From Protonemura montana (taxonomy: Eukaryota; Arthropoda; Insecta; Plecoptera; Nemouridae): a DNA stretch of 64,000 nt. This document shows, in pieces, positions 20,701-35,100 of this stretch. The DNA lies in assembly GCA_947568835.1 (NCBI GenBank), contig OX387605.1, positions 6,324,001 through 6,388,000 on the forward strand, in the 5' to 3' direction. The translations under genes were made by a program, and so were the position numbers. The notes under the pieces are model-generated. The model was not told the DNA's origin. It saw only the letters and a list, made by a program, of their open reading frames with translations, and did not search any database. Position 1 is the first letter of the stretch, and each line of letters starts with the position of its first letter.

Positions 20701-23700
20701 TCACATAATAGAACACCTTGAAGATTGTCGAACAAGCAACAATACCGCCCTTTACAAATCTCTGCTTAACTCATGGCACGTTATTTGATAAAACCTGGAC
20801 AGGATCGCACGGCGCCAAAAGGCAGCATCTTCAGCGTTCATACACTGTTGAGCAGTACTCTATGATTGTCCAGACGACAATGCCAACACAGCCAGCGACC
20901 AAACAATTGCACAAAACTGATTCAACTTACCGAAACCTTCTTACACCACATTAAAAAGTCGGTATGAGTAAGGCAACCTCATAATATTCGTTTATTAGGT
21001 ACTGTAACATTTCACATCGCATAACAATTGGGTCCTGAACATCCTCGCTCATCATACGAAGAATTCTTTTGAAGATGGCCCTACCTATATGTGGCTCTTT
21101 CATCCAGTTCTCTCCTAATCCTTGAATCGTGTCCTCATCATTACCTGTGAACTCATTAGCAGACAGACCAATTGAATGCTATCAACTAAAGCGAAGGTGT
21201 TGCGTTGCTGGCTCGTTAGCCTTTGGCCGCAGGTTTACTATTAAAATAGTTTTCCCAGCAAGTGGCTACGAGAGGGACCCAAAAGCGTAACAGTGAGATG
21301 TCAAGATGTTTGCCGTTTAGTGGGCGTGCAAAACCAGAGAGAGGCCAGGTGGAAAGTGGTATATACAACGTAAGCGATGTAAATGTCATTTCAGTAACGT
21401 AAGATGGTATTTATTTGGTAAATTGATCACCAGACGAATCTTGTTAGATTGGTCTGTATCACGGTAGACGATGCCATAAAACTTTTTAATGACATTCAAA
21501 TCAGCGTGTTTAGACAATCGTTTCGATTGGTTCGATCGTTTTCATGATGGGGGAATAAAATCGGTTGAGATATGACCAAAGCTTTGAATCTTGTCTTAAT
21601 ACCGACAACTGTTGGCTTTCGTCTGACGACCCAAGGCGTTGTCATCAAAGTCCATCGAGACGACGCTTCTAGGTCTTATTGCATGCGAGAGCGGATGTCA
21701 AAGATGAAGTAATCCGTTATTATGCGACTATGTAGAAAGTCTCTCGATGCCATGCAGTTTATTTTACAGGATGTCGATCATTTCCTTCGTGTCCTTGCCC
21801 CCTTATTTAATTGATTCCGAACAATATTTACAACAAATTATACAACTTATTACAATAACTGTTTAGCGTAATGATGGTAAAAGCTCTAGCGAAACACCTA
21901 GTTACGATGTTACATGGGTTCCAGCGTATATTCTTCGGAGAATCGCGATCTGATTCAAAGACAGCTCTTTTACTCGTGCATTGAGGTCTCCGCGCTCGAG
22001 GATGTTGTGTAGCGCGCAAACCCGTGTAAACGTTCCTCGATGCTTTTTCACTTTTAATAACTTGCTAATAATGTTTATGAGGCGTTTTCATGTCATATCA
22101 CCCCGATGTTTCATACCAATTAGATGGCTTATAGAAATGCAACTAAATTGAAATTCCGTATCAGAGTCGTGCCGGTGAATTACACGGCTTGGTAAGACGC
22201 CATTACATTGTCTATAAATGGCGATTCAGTCAATTCTGAAAGGAATCGCTAACAATAGAACAGTGTGCAAAGGAGTTATATTTTCTTAGATGACTTGGCA
22301 CCATCAACTCGTAAGTCAAGTCTTGTGCGCCTATATTTCATTTTAAATTTTATCTCTCGAATATTCGCAATCAATTTATCACATGCTTAATAATTATTGG
22401 TTATATGCACTCTCAAATTAATTAGTCCAAGAACAATAGTAATAATTTCACAACGTCTTGGACCCACGTACGCGTAAATTATAACATAAACCTCAAAACA
22501 TGCCTCGTACTCTGTTATTAACTACGTATCACATCAGACCCATTGTCGAATTGTAATTATTGTGGCTTTTTGATATTGCAAATAGCTTTCTGCTTTAAAA
22601 TATTATCATCTGCGCTAGCCTTGACGTGACTTGTACATTGCCAATTCGTCTGGTCAGCAAAACTGGAAAGCGTGATAACAAAACTTTTAGTATAAATGTG
22701 TTCGTTTCATATTCACCTCAATGCATCGACCTGCATAAAAAAAATCATGGCACGTGGTTAAACATTACGCCGTGATATTTTGCAAATGGATAACTTGGTT
22801 TTTCCACTCTTGTATGGCACTTGTCATTGGGGAAATGAGCGGGTACAGTGCAGATCGGTGAGAGTACAATCCTTTTAGTCTTCAAGATCTCCTACCACAG
22901 AGACCTGTTCCCCACCTATCGCTCTATAACATGCACATATACGCAAATGAGCCTAGTGTCATTAGCCTGTCTTGGTGCGATGGTCATTAGGAAAACACCC
23001 GAGCTAGTGGCTACAAGGGTGGTATGTTCCCAACGCAGACATGCACTGTAGTTAAAAAGCTGCACGTTTTACGGGGGTCTTCACCACTTCGTCAGCAGCT
23101 AAGCAACAGCAAGGCATCGTCACCTAGTCACTTGTTAGCCTTGCTCTACTTGTAATCCACAGACTTGACTGCATACTGGACCAATACTAGCCTTGGTTGG
23201 CATATGTGGACCAATCATCATCGACCAATGCGTCTTATTGCTGCATGTAACAAGTGATTTGTGAACAATAATTTATGACATATTGTTTTAGATTCGGTTT
23301 TCGAAGCAGTATTAAAAGAATAATTGGGCACTGTCTTACGATTTTGGCACACGTTCTTGTAGAACGGTGCTACCTTGACTCTGTAGCCAGGCTACCTTTT
23401 TTAATTGGGCTTTAAAATCCAGGATTGGATTTTTATTTTCGGTCAAAACTTTTTCAATTCAATCGTTGGTAATGATCTAAGAGATTTACCTCGTTGAGCT
23501 GTTAGAACAAGAGTTAGCGCTCGAATTGGATAGATCTAGAACATGATTGCACATTTTAAATTTGGGACCCACGCATCTTAATTGGTAGGTAACTTTTCTC
23601 CAAAGAGCTTTTTTTTACAGCCAGCCAACAAAGCTAATGACTCAATTCGAATGCTATCAAGCAAGTCCAATATTGTTATACCATTCGTAAATTAAATGCA

Positions 23701-26700
23701 CGTGTTTCGATGCAGAATAACGCTCGACTACCAACAGCAAGTGCAAGTGCAACTAGTAAAACAAATCATGCGTAATAATAGAATGACAAACGAGCTACGG
23801 TTGCACATGTGCATCCATGATGCGTTATGCATTTCGTGCAGCTGCATTCCTTGTTTTACTTACAAATGAATCGTGAAATTACATAAAACCACTGGTCTGA
23901 TTCTTGACATGCCGTTGCATGACTTAATTACGCTTCTTATCTCGGGAAAATGTGTTTTTCTTTCGGCTGCACCAGGCCCTTCCTCGAGGCTTGCTTCTGC
24001 AGGATGCATCGCCAGTCAGGGTCTAGTTTGCCTATTCGCTCGACCGACAGTCCACTGCAGCATCTCAAACAAACGAGTTTGCTTCGCGAAATCGTGCAGT
24101 GCGGCTTTTCAACTAATAATACACCAGGAGCAGCACATTTTTCTGCTCAATGAGATCTAGCTTGTATCCAACTTATGTGTTTTGTTATTATAAATAACGT
24201 CTGATTTATATTCGATAGCAAACGTGAATTGTCAAAAGAAATCATTGCAAAAGTTATTTTATTTATGGTCTAGCCAAGATTCGATCAGCGTGTAAAACGT
24301 TAACTTTGTAACGTTTATAAAACCTCAAAGGCATTGACCGATCGGCGTTTATTGATGCATTAAGATTTATTTGGATTATCATTTCGAATAAGATTAATTC
24401 CTATATTATGCACGCACGATTAGCAGTCTTTGGGATACAACAAGATGCTTTTTGCATTTGTTTATGATTGATTAGTTAGCTAGATGCTCAACTCGGGCAC
24501 GCAGAGTGCATCTACTTTAAGACACGTAATTAGCTAATTATCAATCATAACTTATAAGAGAGTTATCAAAGAGAAGGCATAATTATACATGTGCGAAAAA
24601 ACAACAGCATCGATTTTGTTTTACTTCCTAAACACTAAATTATTTAACTGCCAGGTAATTTATTAGTTTGACAGCCACTACTTACTGTTGATTTATTTTG
24701 CGTTTATCAACTTTATTTTACAGGAAGCTTCCAAAAAAAAAAACTAGATATCAAATCGATTCCCGCCCATACAAAAGTCGCCACAAGAGATATCAAATGA
24801 TTTACTCTCATCGAGTTGATTGCGAATACACTTTTGATACCTTGCGGAGTTTACCTGTATCCCAAAACCTAGTTAATGGCAGCAAAATCTCCAATAGTTT
24901 CTCCATCATCTCTTAATTTTCTGGTTCCGCAGCTGCGTGGTAGTTTCCGATGGATCGTTGAAGTTGGGCGCCAAAGTAGTGGAGACCGTTGGCTCATTCA
25001 TTTTGGGGTCTGAGTCTTGGTACCTCGGGAAACGACAGCAAATCTATCCTGCAATAAACCATTGATTTCTAATTCTTCGTCCACGGACATTCAATTCACA
25101 ATATGAATCACTTCGCACGTTTGGTCATCACGAGAATCCACTCATTCCACGAGTAAAAAAGCAAATCAAATGCAATATAGAGTAGTCGCTATAGCGTGCC
25201 AGGAGCGCCATCCGCTCGGCTCAACCTGCTACAAAGCTGGAAGCTTCAGATTGACAGTTGTGCTACGTGATACCTGCTTTATGGAATAAGAATGTCAAGA
25301 TTTTATCAAACTCTCCATAGGTATACTTAAATCGTGATTGATAAACTCCTAACTAAGTATTGCTGTAGGTATTATAAATCTTTGTGTATGTCAAATTGTA
25401 TTTTTAACCTGGCTATAGGTAGTAAAAGAATGAACTGAATCTTTTGCCACCGAGCCAGAAAAATTTCCTCTATGATATCATTATTTGAGTAGCGTTTGAT
25501 AGCGTTTATCTAAAGCAACCTGTAGATAATTATTTTAGCTTTAACAAGCAATAAATGCTGGGGATATTGTATGTTTTATTCTACTACCTCTGACCTCACT
25601 TAAGTACTTAAGTGCTCTTACAGATAATTTCAATTTACCATCCTAACGATTTTGAGCATAAAACGCGCATCTTAGCACGATGCTTGGCATGTATGTAACA
25701 ACCATCTCCTCAGATTCATGATTTCTTCTGCGTCATAATTGATATAAATTGAGGCATAAATATTATGAAAGTGCTTCTAAAGTCTAAATGGCCGCGCGGT
25801 CTCTCTTTGTTGATCTGAAGATTTTTACTGGAAACAAATCTGGTTAATTGCGAAATTAAATCAAGGTGTAATTTCAAACAACTGCATGTGTTACAAATAA
25901 TTCCAGGCTTTGCTCATAGCCGTATATTATCCGCATAATTATTTAATGAGTTTTTATAATAATTTATAGTTTGTATTTATCGTGGCCTTAGCAAGATGAA
26001 AATATTCTAGAGATGTGTTGCTGCTTTTTAGGGGCGAGGAAAATTGATCGTGGTCATAAACAGTGTTCAAACCAAATTTACTGTAATGCATTTCAATGAA
26101 TAGTAAGGCCCAAGGGACTTTTGAGCACATTAAAGGTGTGCATTTTCATTTTAGTGAAATGCAAAGGTTTTAAATCGAAGCTATTTTTCATTCGGAATAT
26201 CTCGTACGCATCTGCAGATCGATGAAGCATGTAAGCCTCAGGACATGAAAAACCAGCCACAAATCAAAAATTATAATACATTTTGCAATTCGAACTCGAT
26301 GCAAAAAACAAGATTAACATCCGACGGAAAACGGAGCCCAAATTATTATTATAAGTATATATATAAGTATATAAAGTCTGAATATTTTAACACCCAATTT
26401 TCATTCGACGCTTAGAAAAAAAATAAAGCAAAAACACAGAGCTTCGTGTTTAGGTTTAAATGCTTGAAAAAACTTTCGCACCTCCCGAAGCGTGGGCAAC
26501 GCAATTAGGCTAGCAATTTTGTTCGAGTCTATCTGTCCGGCAAATTGTTTCCCATGCCGTGCTGCTAGGAACGTCAGACTCGGCTGTCGATTGCCTGCAG
26601 CCACCGCGGCGAGCCGTTCAGTACCCTGAGCACCACAATTCAATCATCTATCAAGACTAAACGAAGTCAGAATGAATTTCGCTAAGAGAGCATCGGGTCA

Positions 26701-28931
26701 ATCTGGAGGAAAAGGCGTGTGCACATTTTGCTACCTGTGTGCCATTTTATAATCTGTTTCAGAGGTAACCATGCGTTGCAGTGTGTAATAGGAGTGAATC
26801 CGTTATGATTTGAAACGTTTGAAATGGAAACCATGAGTGAAATTAATTCAGCGCGATCACGCAGTGCAGGCGAGCGGTGATTGGCTTGCGAGGGTCGTTT
26901 GTCGTTGTGGCGGAAATTTTCAACTTGCCACCTTGCTCGAGCGTCAAGTTATAGTAAGGATTAGGAGAGGGCAAAGGGGGATAGGCATTGGAACTAGGTA
27001 TTAATTAGTGGCTTAGTCTTACCTTTTCTCGATAAGTTATACAAACGGATACACTGGTAGACATTGTGACACATATTTAGTTATTTATCAGGTCATGGTT
27101 GATCTAATTATCTTTTACAACAAAATTAGCAATTTAAATCACTTTTGCTTTCTGAAGTGTTTAAATCATAAGAAATGAGACAATGGCTGAACGGTTTAAT
27201 TGATTAACTATCGCATAACGAGCATCACTCACGTGTGTTTAGTCAACGAATTAGAATTCAAAATTTATTGCCCATTAGTTTTCTTAAAAAAAGGTAGGAA
27301 ACTCAGGAGCACCCTAAAGCTGACGATTGCTTTGCGTTCTCCTTCTTGGAAATACGTCTCTAAGACATTGAATTTGGATTATAAATCAATCCACAATCAA
27401 ATTTCTTTCACTTTTTATTACCAGAGCCTTTGCATGCGTCAGTGATTATTAATAGCCATTGTATCAGAGTTATTGAACACTGGCCATCTAATTTCTTATT
27501 GATCCAACACGTTTTCTCCCACAAACAAAACCAAGAGCACCAACGTGCGATTGTTAAGCGTTAAGCTTTAACCTCTCAGTCACTACCTGTGCCCAATTTC
27601 TCATTCTCACGATTTAGTGAAATAATAAACAATATTTAATTCAATTTGTCGACGCACAGCCCAATGATTATATCATAAGAAATCTTCGATAACTTTTTTT
27701 ACGTAGGGGGAATTAAGTACATAGTATTTGCACCGCGTGACTGCACCCTACAATTCTATCTCTGATATTGGTTTCACAAATTAGCCTTGATCTATAAATT
27801 CTAAACCAATAGGAAGTTACATTCTTCGAGAGCTACCACAGGCAGCCAAGCCTTCGGTTTCGGACTGGTTTGATATCACGGGAGTTTGGTGCTTTGCAGA
27901 CGCCGTAGACATGCACTTACACGTATGGACAGACCATAGGACAGACCACGTCGATTCGATGTATTTACGTAGGTGCAGGCACGTGCAGAATTATTTCAAC
28001 TTTTCTAATTCGGCGTGGCCACTCATTCAACAAACTCGCGGCAATTAGGTATACCTATCGTACCTACCTATTTGTATCTGCAATATCTGGTTCAATGCTA
28101 GCAATAAGTGTTCATATATCATTATCCAACGCTTAATTATAGTTAATCTGGAACGGTGATCTTATAAAATTATTGTACATTTTATAGTTCATGCTAATAT
28201 TGAGTGCAGGTAGTATTATATTTATGCACATTTAATAGGTACATATTTGCGGTTATTTGCTTGAGTTTTACACAATATAAAACTAGTTCGCACATGGACA
28301 GCAATATTATTTTGGTAGGGAGGTAATAATTATCCAACTATAAAGTTAAAGTGCCAGGAAACCACTCAAATATATACGCAAACAATAATTTCCGCATTAT
28401 TATTGGTAAATATCATTCAAATTCAACTGCAAACTATCGCTGTTTCAAGATGATGATTCCAGCGTACATATAATTAAATTGACCACAAAGCATTTAGGAT
28501 TGCTACTAAACACATCCGCCTCGAAAGCACATGTTCTCCATAATAAGCAGCTTTATGTAAACGAAGATACGCTTCGACACCTGCAGTGCACTGAGTGGCG
28601 ATTGTAGGCACCGGCACCGGCTGCAGCAATTCGTTGAGCGCACTTATCGTGCTAAAGCCAGCCCATAAAACGATTGACCCCCTTGCGTGTAACAATCGCC
28701 TACTGGTGGTGGGCGTTTCTCTGGCATCGCTAGCGCGGCTTGGCCCTGGCACTGTGCTAGCAGCCACCTTCTCGGCGCACCGGTCCGCAGGGCGCAAGTC
28801 TGAGCGCGATCCAAGCCCTGACATGGACCTGCCCTGATTTGTCCTCCCCTTCATCATTTCATTTTGCGTACAGACGTGGGGCACGTGAGAGCGAAGGCTG
28901 CGTTCACCAGGTGCTCAATTACAAATCCCCA
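17760..28931. other. Gene desert, left part
   Basis: About 11 kb with no convincing exon, RNA gene or intact element. Short open frames have no motif and no splice context. A short TATATA-rich tract is at 26341-26372. The block 28560-28900 is distinctly richer in GC and CpG than its surroundings and is open on both strands for 80-136 codons, but the translations look random. Confidence 0.5.
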
Positions 28932-29100
28932 GGGGCCGGATCCACTAAACAGAGCTTAAGCTTTAACCCTGTAGCTTGAATATGATCAACCAGTCACATA
29001 CTGTGTTTCCAGATGTTTAGGGGTTGTTTCCACGGTGATACTAAATTTACCCCCTAAATGGATGGGGTTCAGCTTAAACTCTGCTCTGTAAACCCAGCCC
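28932..29100 (+). mobile_element. Foldback/MITE-like element, copy 1
   Basis: A 169-bp element begins GGGGCCGGATCCACTAAACA and ends with an imperfect reverse complement, TCTGCTCTGTAAACCCAGCCC. The terminal inverted repeats of about 35 bp share the AGAG-TTAAGC-AACCC pattern. The centre, TTTAGGGGTTGTTTCC and ACGGTGATA, then TTACCCCC, recurs in a second copy on the minus strand at 47099-47261. There is no coding capacity. Target-site duplications were not obvious. Confidence 0.65.
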
Positions 29101-29128
29101 ATAATAAGTTGATATGAAGTTTGAACTG

Positions 29129-29149
29129 AAAAAAAAAAAAAAAAAAAAA
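29129..29149 (+). repeat. Poly(A) tract
   Basis: Twenty-one consecutive A residues start about 28 bp past the end of the foldback element. It could be the tail of a retroposed sequence or simple slippage; no retrotransposon body is evident immediately upstream. Confidence 0.8.
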
Positions 29150-32100
29150 CAGTGCTTAACATTCTTTTCCTAACACTGAGAGACACACTGACTTCAGGGA
29201 GCCCTCATTTTGGATCATTCTTTCTAAAGAGTACAGAAGTAAATTAAGGATTTTGGCGACTTTGGTTAGTTTAAGCTTCTGAACGTCTTTCTACGGTGAT
29301 GTCTTTCGAAGTGAGTGGACTGAGTGGAAAATTTTCCGAAATTGTAATCACAAAAACAGCAGTGCACTGCCTCGTCAGTCTCCCAAATCCATTTCCAAAT
29401 CTATTTCACATATTAGAGGTGCTAAAGCTCTCCCAGAAGCTCCCAATCCTTCAAGGACATTCAAAATTTTCCGTTGCAAGCATGTCAAAACTGAACCGAA
29501 TGATTTGAAGCTTTGAACGGTGGTGACTTGGGTCAGACCTGCTTGCCAAACGTCGCGCACAAGGCACGTACCACGGATCCTGAGCCTTGTAATTGACTTG
29601 CCTCAAGATTTTCAGGTGTTTCGCGAAATTACTACCTGAAGCGTAATCGTAGCTAAGGCGTCCGAGTAGCATCCGAGAGGCCGTCCTGTTGGTGGAGCTG
29701 CCACTGAATTCTCGCGGCAACGCGATTTTACGTGAGGGTCAAGAGGTCAAACGATACCGGGGAAGCAAAGCTTAACAATTTGAACTGGCAGGAAAAACCT
29801 GGAGAGAAATAACCTTTACGGTACTGATGAGAAATAGCAAATATTGGTTGGGTCTAATCCAGATTGAAAAGATTATTCTGTAAAATGTTTCTGCAATGAT
29901 GAACAGAGCATCAATCTCTGCTACTATAACCAAACGCATCGCCGGTATTGCACGCGTTTTTCATATTGATATATCGCATTACAAAATTATGACTATAGAT
30001 ATATTGTTTCAAGCAAGTAAAGTAATTAATCAAAAATGACTGACTGCTTGTGATTGGTAATTAATGATTAGGTACATGTGATGACGTTCCGTCGAGCGAG
30101 CGTCTTCAGATTCAACTTTTCAATGTAGTATTTTAATTACGAGTTGTGGTTTGACTTTTGACTTGGTTGGGGCATGATAGGTGCTGGTACCTATTCGTTT
30201 TTTTTGCAAACGTCCACCATTCTTTAAGTCAGGATTGAACTTGAAGATGAACAAAAAATAATGCACGAAGTTTTATTCGGAGTGATGTTTATTATTTAAA
30301 ACACCTTGAATCTTCTGCAGTCGTCTGTCATGCAGAATTTACCACAACAGCGATGGAAATAGAAAAGAGCATTTCACATTTATCATCGTTCTGAATTTTC
30401 TCTTGCACATAACTTTGCTAAAAAAATGAAGAAAACATACATAAAAATGTTACATAAAAAAATAACAACCAAAAAAGGGTTTGCAAGAAATCTTACGTGT
30501 TGTGCAAGTGTGTATGCATTTTGCCATCGAAGACGCTACGTCTGAGCATCTATGTCGAATGTGATTAATCGACATTACTCCCCCCTCCCTTGCATTTCCA
30601 AGCGCAGTGCAATCACAGTGCCTTCCAATGGCAGGGAAATTCTGCGAGGGCAAACCAAGCCGGCGTAAACTTGGTACGGCACGAGAAAATAATTAGAAAT
30701 TCGTGCAATTGCAGTTACACGTTTACTAGCGTCTTAGTGCAGATGTCTGCGATAAGATGATGATGATGATGATGATGCTGATGCTTACATCATTCAAGGA
30801 GCAGCAGTGAGAAAATAATACGATCACGAATCAAATTACTATATTTTTCGATGCCATTAAATGTAAATACTGACGAATTCTTTTATTTATTTTTTTGAAT
30901 TATGTCAGTGGGTGGCTTGAAAGCATTGAAAAGAATGAATATTGAATTGCAATTCCGTTTTTCCTGCACTATTTGATTAGTGATGTGGATTCAATTTTGA
31001 TTTGGAACTTTTTTTGCAGTTTCATCACTATACCATTATGAAACGAAAAAGTGTTCAGAAATTCCTTGATTAGTACCGCCACGAAGCTAGCTTTTCTTAC
31101 ATCTATGTTGCTAAATCTGGCCATGTGTACCATTCACCCAACCAGCCCTGTTCATTAGAGCCAGATCATTTTCCTTACCTTACGACTCTCGGTAATCACG
31201 TTTGGCAGGAAGGGTAACTACAAGCACAAAACCCAATCTGTTAAGCTGACCACACTTGAATGCCATGTCAAATTTTATCCACATTACGATTTGTTAACTA
31301 TTACTACACCGTGGACTGCAATCATCATTAAAATATACTCCGGCCATTAATATTTCATCTATTTTGAAGTCTGAAGATTTTTTTTGTGGTCACCGTTGCT
31401 CAGTCTGGGGTCACGCACTAACAAGAACGGAAATTGATATTTAAACTGTCTTGTTACTAAGTCTTGGGTTGAACCAAGAAACGACACATTAATTGTTTAA
31501 AAAAATCCGATTTTTCTTGTGAAATTTTCTTTCCTTGGCAGAACCTGATCTAACCACACTAATTTCGTCTCAATTTGTACATGATATCTCAATTTTTGTT
31601 TAATTATACATTAATTTCACGATCGCGTCGGCGTGTTATAGTTATCAATCACGACGGGAAGCGATGCGTGATCGTTTGCCGTCACGAAACAATCATCCAC
31701 TCGAATATAACCCTTCAATAATTCCTACCGCCGTTCAGTCCTGCAAAGATCTGCTGTCAGAACACCAGGGTCAGAATCACAGACACGTATCGTTTAGCAG
31801 ACGCCAGGGGCAGCGACGTCAAGTATCGGATGATCCCCAGCATTTCAGCTTGATTTGTATTCGCCCAGCGTGCTTGCGTGCCCTGCCTCCGCCGCTTTGC
31901 CGTGCGTTTGCCGCTTTCAAAGAAGCTTTCGCAGTATCTTGGTGCGAAAACACTTCCAAACAGCCGAAAAACAGATCAATCCTCCATCAAGCAAAGCGCG
32001 ATCACCTAAAAGAGCTTCATGTTCTTGTGTGATCGGCACAGATATGCAATCTATGTGTTTTCATCGTGCATTGAACTCATCGTGGATCTTTAGTGCTTTT

Positions 32101-35100
32101 TATTGCTATGTGATATTCATATTCGTGATCCTTTCGCTCCTTTTTAGCTTGTGATGGCGAAGCATAAACCCGTCGGGCATTTTAGTACCGCACTTTTATA
32201 ACGAAATCTAAGCAAATATATTTTATTGTCCGACTAGTTTTCGTATGATAATTAGTTTACGGTTTGTGATAAAATGATTTAGCTGAGTTTTATGCGTCGT
32301 ACCTTGTTGAATTCTCCTCGTGGTATAACCCTAGCACAACATTTTAAATTTCTTAACAAACTCATAAAAAAAGAACAAAGCTGGAAATTTCGTTCGTGAA
32401 ATGAACGCATCAGCGTGCAATACGCGTGCAGTATTCGTTCATCGTACACGAAAATTCACGTCACTCATGAAAGACACACGTTTCTAAACGCATACTGAAT
32501 CGCAAGTGAACATATGGATTATGATAATGGTATGGTACAGCATGCTCGTACGAACTAGCACAGAAACACGGCCATGAGATGTTACACGAGATGTAAGAAG
32601 CGATCTTTGATGTTAGGAAGGTGGCTCGTATCTTGTTCGTGCATTGATATGTGACTATGACCTTAGATGTTAGAACAACGGTGTATGATCATGTGAGGAA
32701 TATCAGATGTGCTGTAATAGGTTTGAGATTGTGATTTTGAATGGGTGGGTGCCCGACTATCATTCGCCAATCTAATCGAATTGTGCCAAAGGCTTTGGAA
32801 TATTCGGCCACTGCTAGCTCTGATGAAGCTTAATTTTGTAACCCAAAGCTAAATGAAAATAACGTCATGTAATCAAAGTCTTAGTCCAGTAAAGTTTTAC
32901 TTTGTAGCCGAATTTTTGCTAAAAGGCAGCAATAATATTGTCAAAACGCATCTTCTTTTTCACCTTGCAGAAGCACTTCATCATCGCGAGAGCAAAGTGT
33001 GGTTACATGGAATCACAATAGCGTAATGTGATACTAATTAGAAATGTAAAATACGCCTTGGAAGCTTGGCCCCACCGCCAACTCTTGATTCACTTCAATT
33101 CAATTGAATCGAAAGCAAGCTGTGCACCGCGCTTGCCACAAATGACAGCTTTTTGTGGCACCCCGCTTCACCTACTGCGCTAGAGCAAGGTGCATCTGCG
33201 AGGAATGCGTATTTGAATAGAGATGAATTAATCTGATGTGGTGCATGGTAGGAGGACGCTGTGATCGGGGCGTTGTGAATAAGCAGACAGATCTTGGGTG
33301 GCCGACTCATGAATGATGACTGATTGCTCAGGAGAAGCCGGGCTGAGACGAAACTGAGGTTACGCATGAAATCGCAATAGCCGGGCCATTTGCTCAAGGG
33401 GTAACTTATACCAGAAACTAATCTCTATTATATTTAATTATCACGCTATACTTGATTGATTTTTAATTGTTTGCCGTTTAAGTAGTTTGGGACAGGCTGT
33501 TTTTTTCTTCCTTGTAGTCTCACCTATAGAACACGTACTTCAAATTGAATATCAAATGTTATTCTAGTTAAAAAAAAAACTTAAATTACACACTAAATAG
33601 GCGTTATTAACGTGGTAATTCAGTAATTGTGAATAATGAGTATCATCTGATTGTTTACTCTAGACGAATAATGAGGATTTAAGTGTCTAAATTGGCAACA
33701 AATTGAGCGAAGTGGTCCTTGCTAATATGGATAACAGTTAGGATAAGTTTTTACTGCATATAAGATGCAGCGATACAACAAAAAACACTTCACATGGTTT
33801 TTATACATTTTCCTTGATTCCCGCACACCTTTGAAAGAACAGAACGTGCATTAACATTCACAATAACCTACATATAATTAAAATTGTAACTTTTTAAATG
33901 AGTAACTACTATTAATCCAACTTTTCTTATAGCCGGAAAACCTATGCGTTGCGTCCCGGCGTCCGGCGTTGCCGACGTCCATGTCCCGTGTCAATCGCTG
34001 CACGATCATGCACGTATCTCCTTGTGAAACGACCGCCTCTGTTCATTGCGTGCAGATGTGACGAGGTGCAAGCTGCAGCCGGTATCGAGCCCAGGAATTA
34101 TTTAATGGACTTTAATTGGATAAATAGGCAAACTGATTTACATATTTATCCTACGAAGGTATATAATAGGTGCGAGCACGGTGACACAAGCATCGTTTGG
34201 GTTGAACGACGCGAAAGTGTTGCAATCCTCACGAATATAGTTCATTGTTACCGACATGTTACGTGTACTTGACATAGTATAGTGCGGACACAGAGCACAG
34301 TCGTCAGGATAATCAACGCGTTTGCAGCTTGTACTTTCAGATTTTTTTCCCCCTTGATTCAGAGTATTACGAAGAAGTGTCGGCACTCGGTATGATTTAC
34401 AAATGGATATCATGACCAACATCAAAGTACAAACTTGATCTAAGATCATAGGGCAGGGCAGTTACGTGCAGGGTCAGTTACGGCTAACAGAAGTGTTATT
34501 TTAGATTTTATAACCTCACTGCTAGATAGCGAAATGGACATTTAAAACTACAATGGTAATATAAGTGAAGTAAAGCGATAATTCTAGCGATTGTCATAAT
34601 ATGTCGATAGAAAGATAGGGGTTTGAGCCAAAATGCATTTTTAAGCTCAAAACAGTCTAGCCTTTGATCTTTTGCGTTGACTTCTGTTCTTCTTGTCATG
34701 TTATCTCAGTCGTTTCTTTGAGTTATGTATTCGTAGCGCCAAGCTATACCTCTGCCCGTAAGGGGAAAATGCGTTTTACTGTATTATGCACATCTGACAA
34801 GCCAGGGAAGGCTGTGCTTGCTTCTCTTCTGTCACATAAGTGCAGTCTACAGTTTTTATTTATAGATCACAGAGATGCAGTGCGTTCGACAGCAAAAACT
34901 GCACTTCCCATTCACGTGTCGTTTACAATTGATTTGTGGATCAATAGCTGGCATCTACAATAGATTTTTTTTTTCATAAGCGGTATTTTTTTGAAACAAC
35001 AGTTCTGCAGCTGGTTGTAAAACTTATGTGGAGAACATGCAACTATTTTTACAATAAATGAGAATACACCAATTTGCATAATATCTCGTTATTATTTGAG

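Noticed and set aside
28474..28884. Minus-strand 136-codon frame in the GC-rich island
   Set aside because: The long frame follows from low stop frequency in GC-rich DNA; it is open on both strands and shows no domain.
29451..29720. Minus-strand 89-codon frame with a reasonable composition and a CAG|GTAGTAA donor-like site inside
   Set aside because: No clear upstream acceptor, no partner exon and no recognisable domain.
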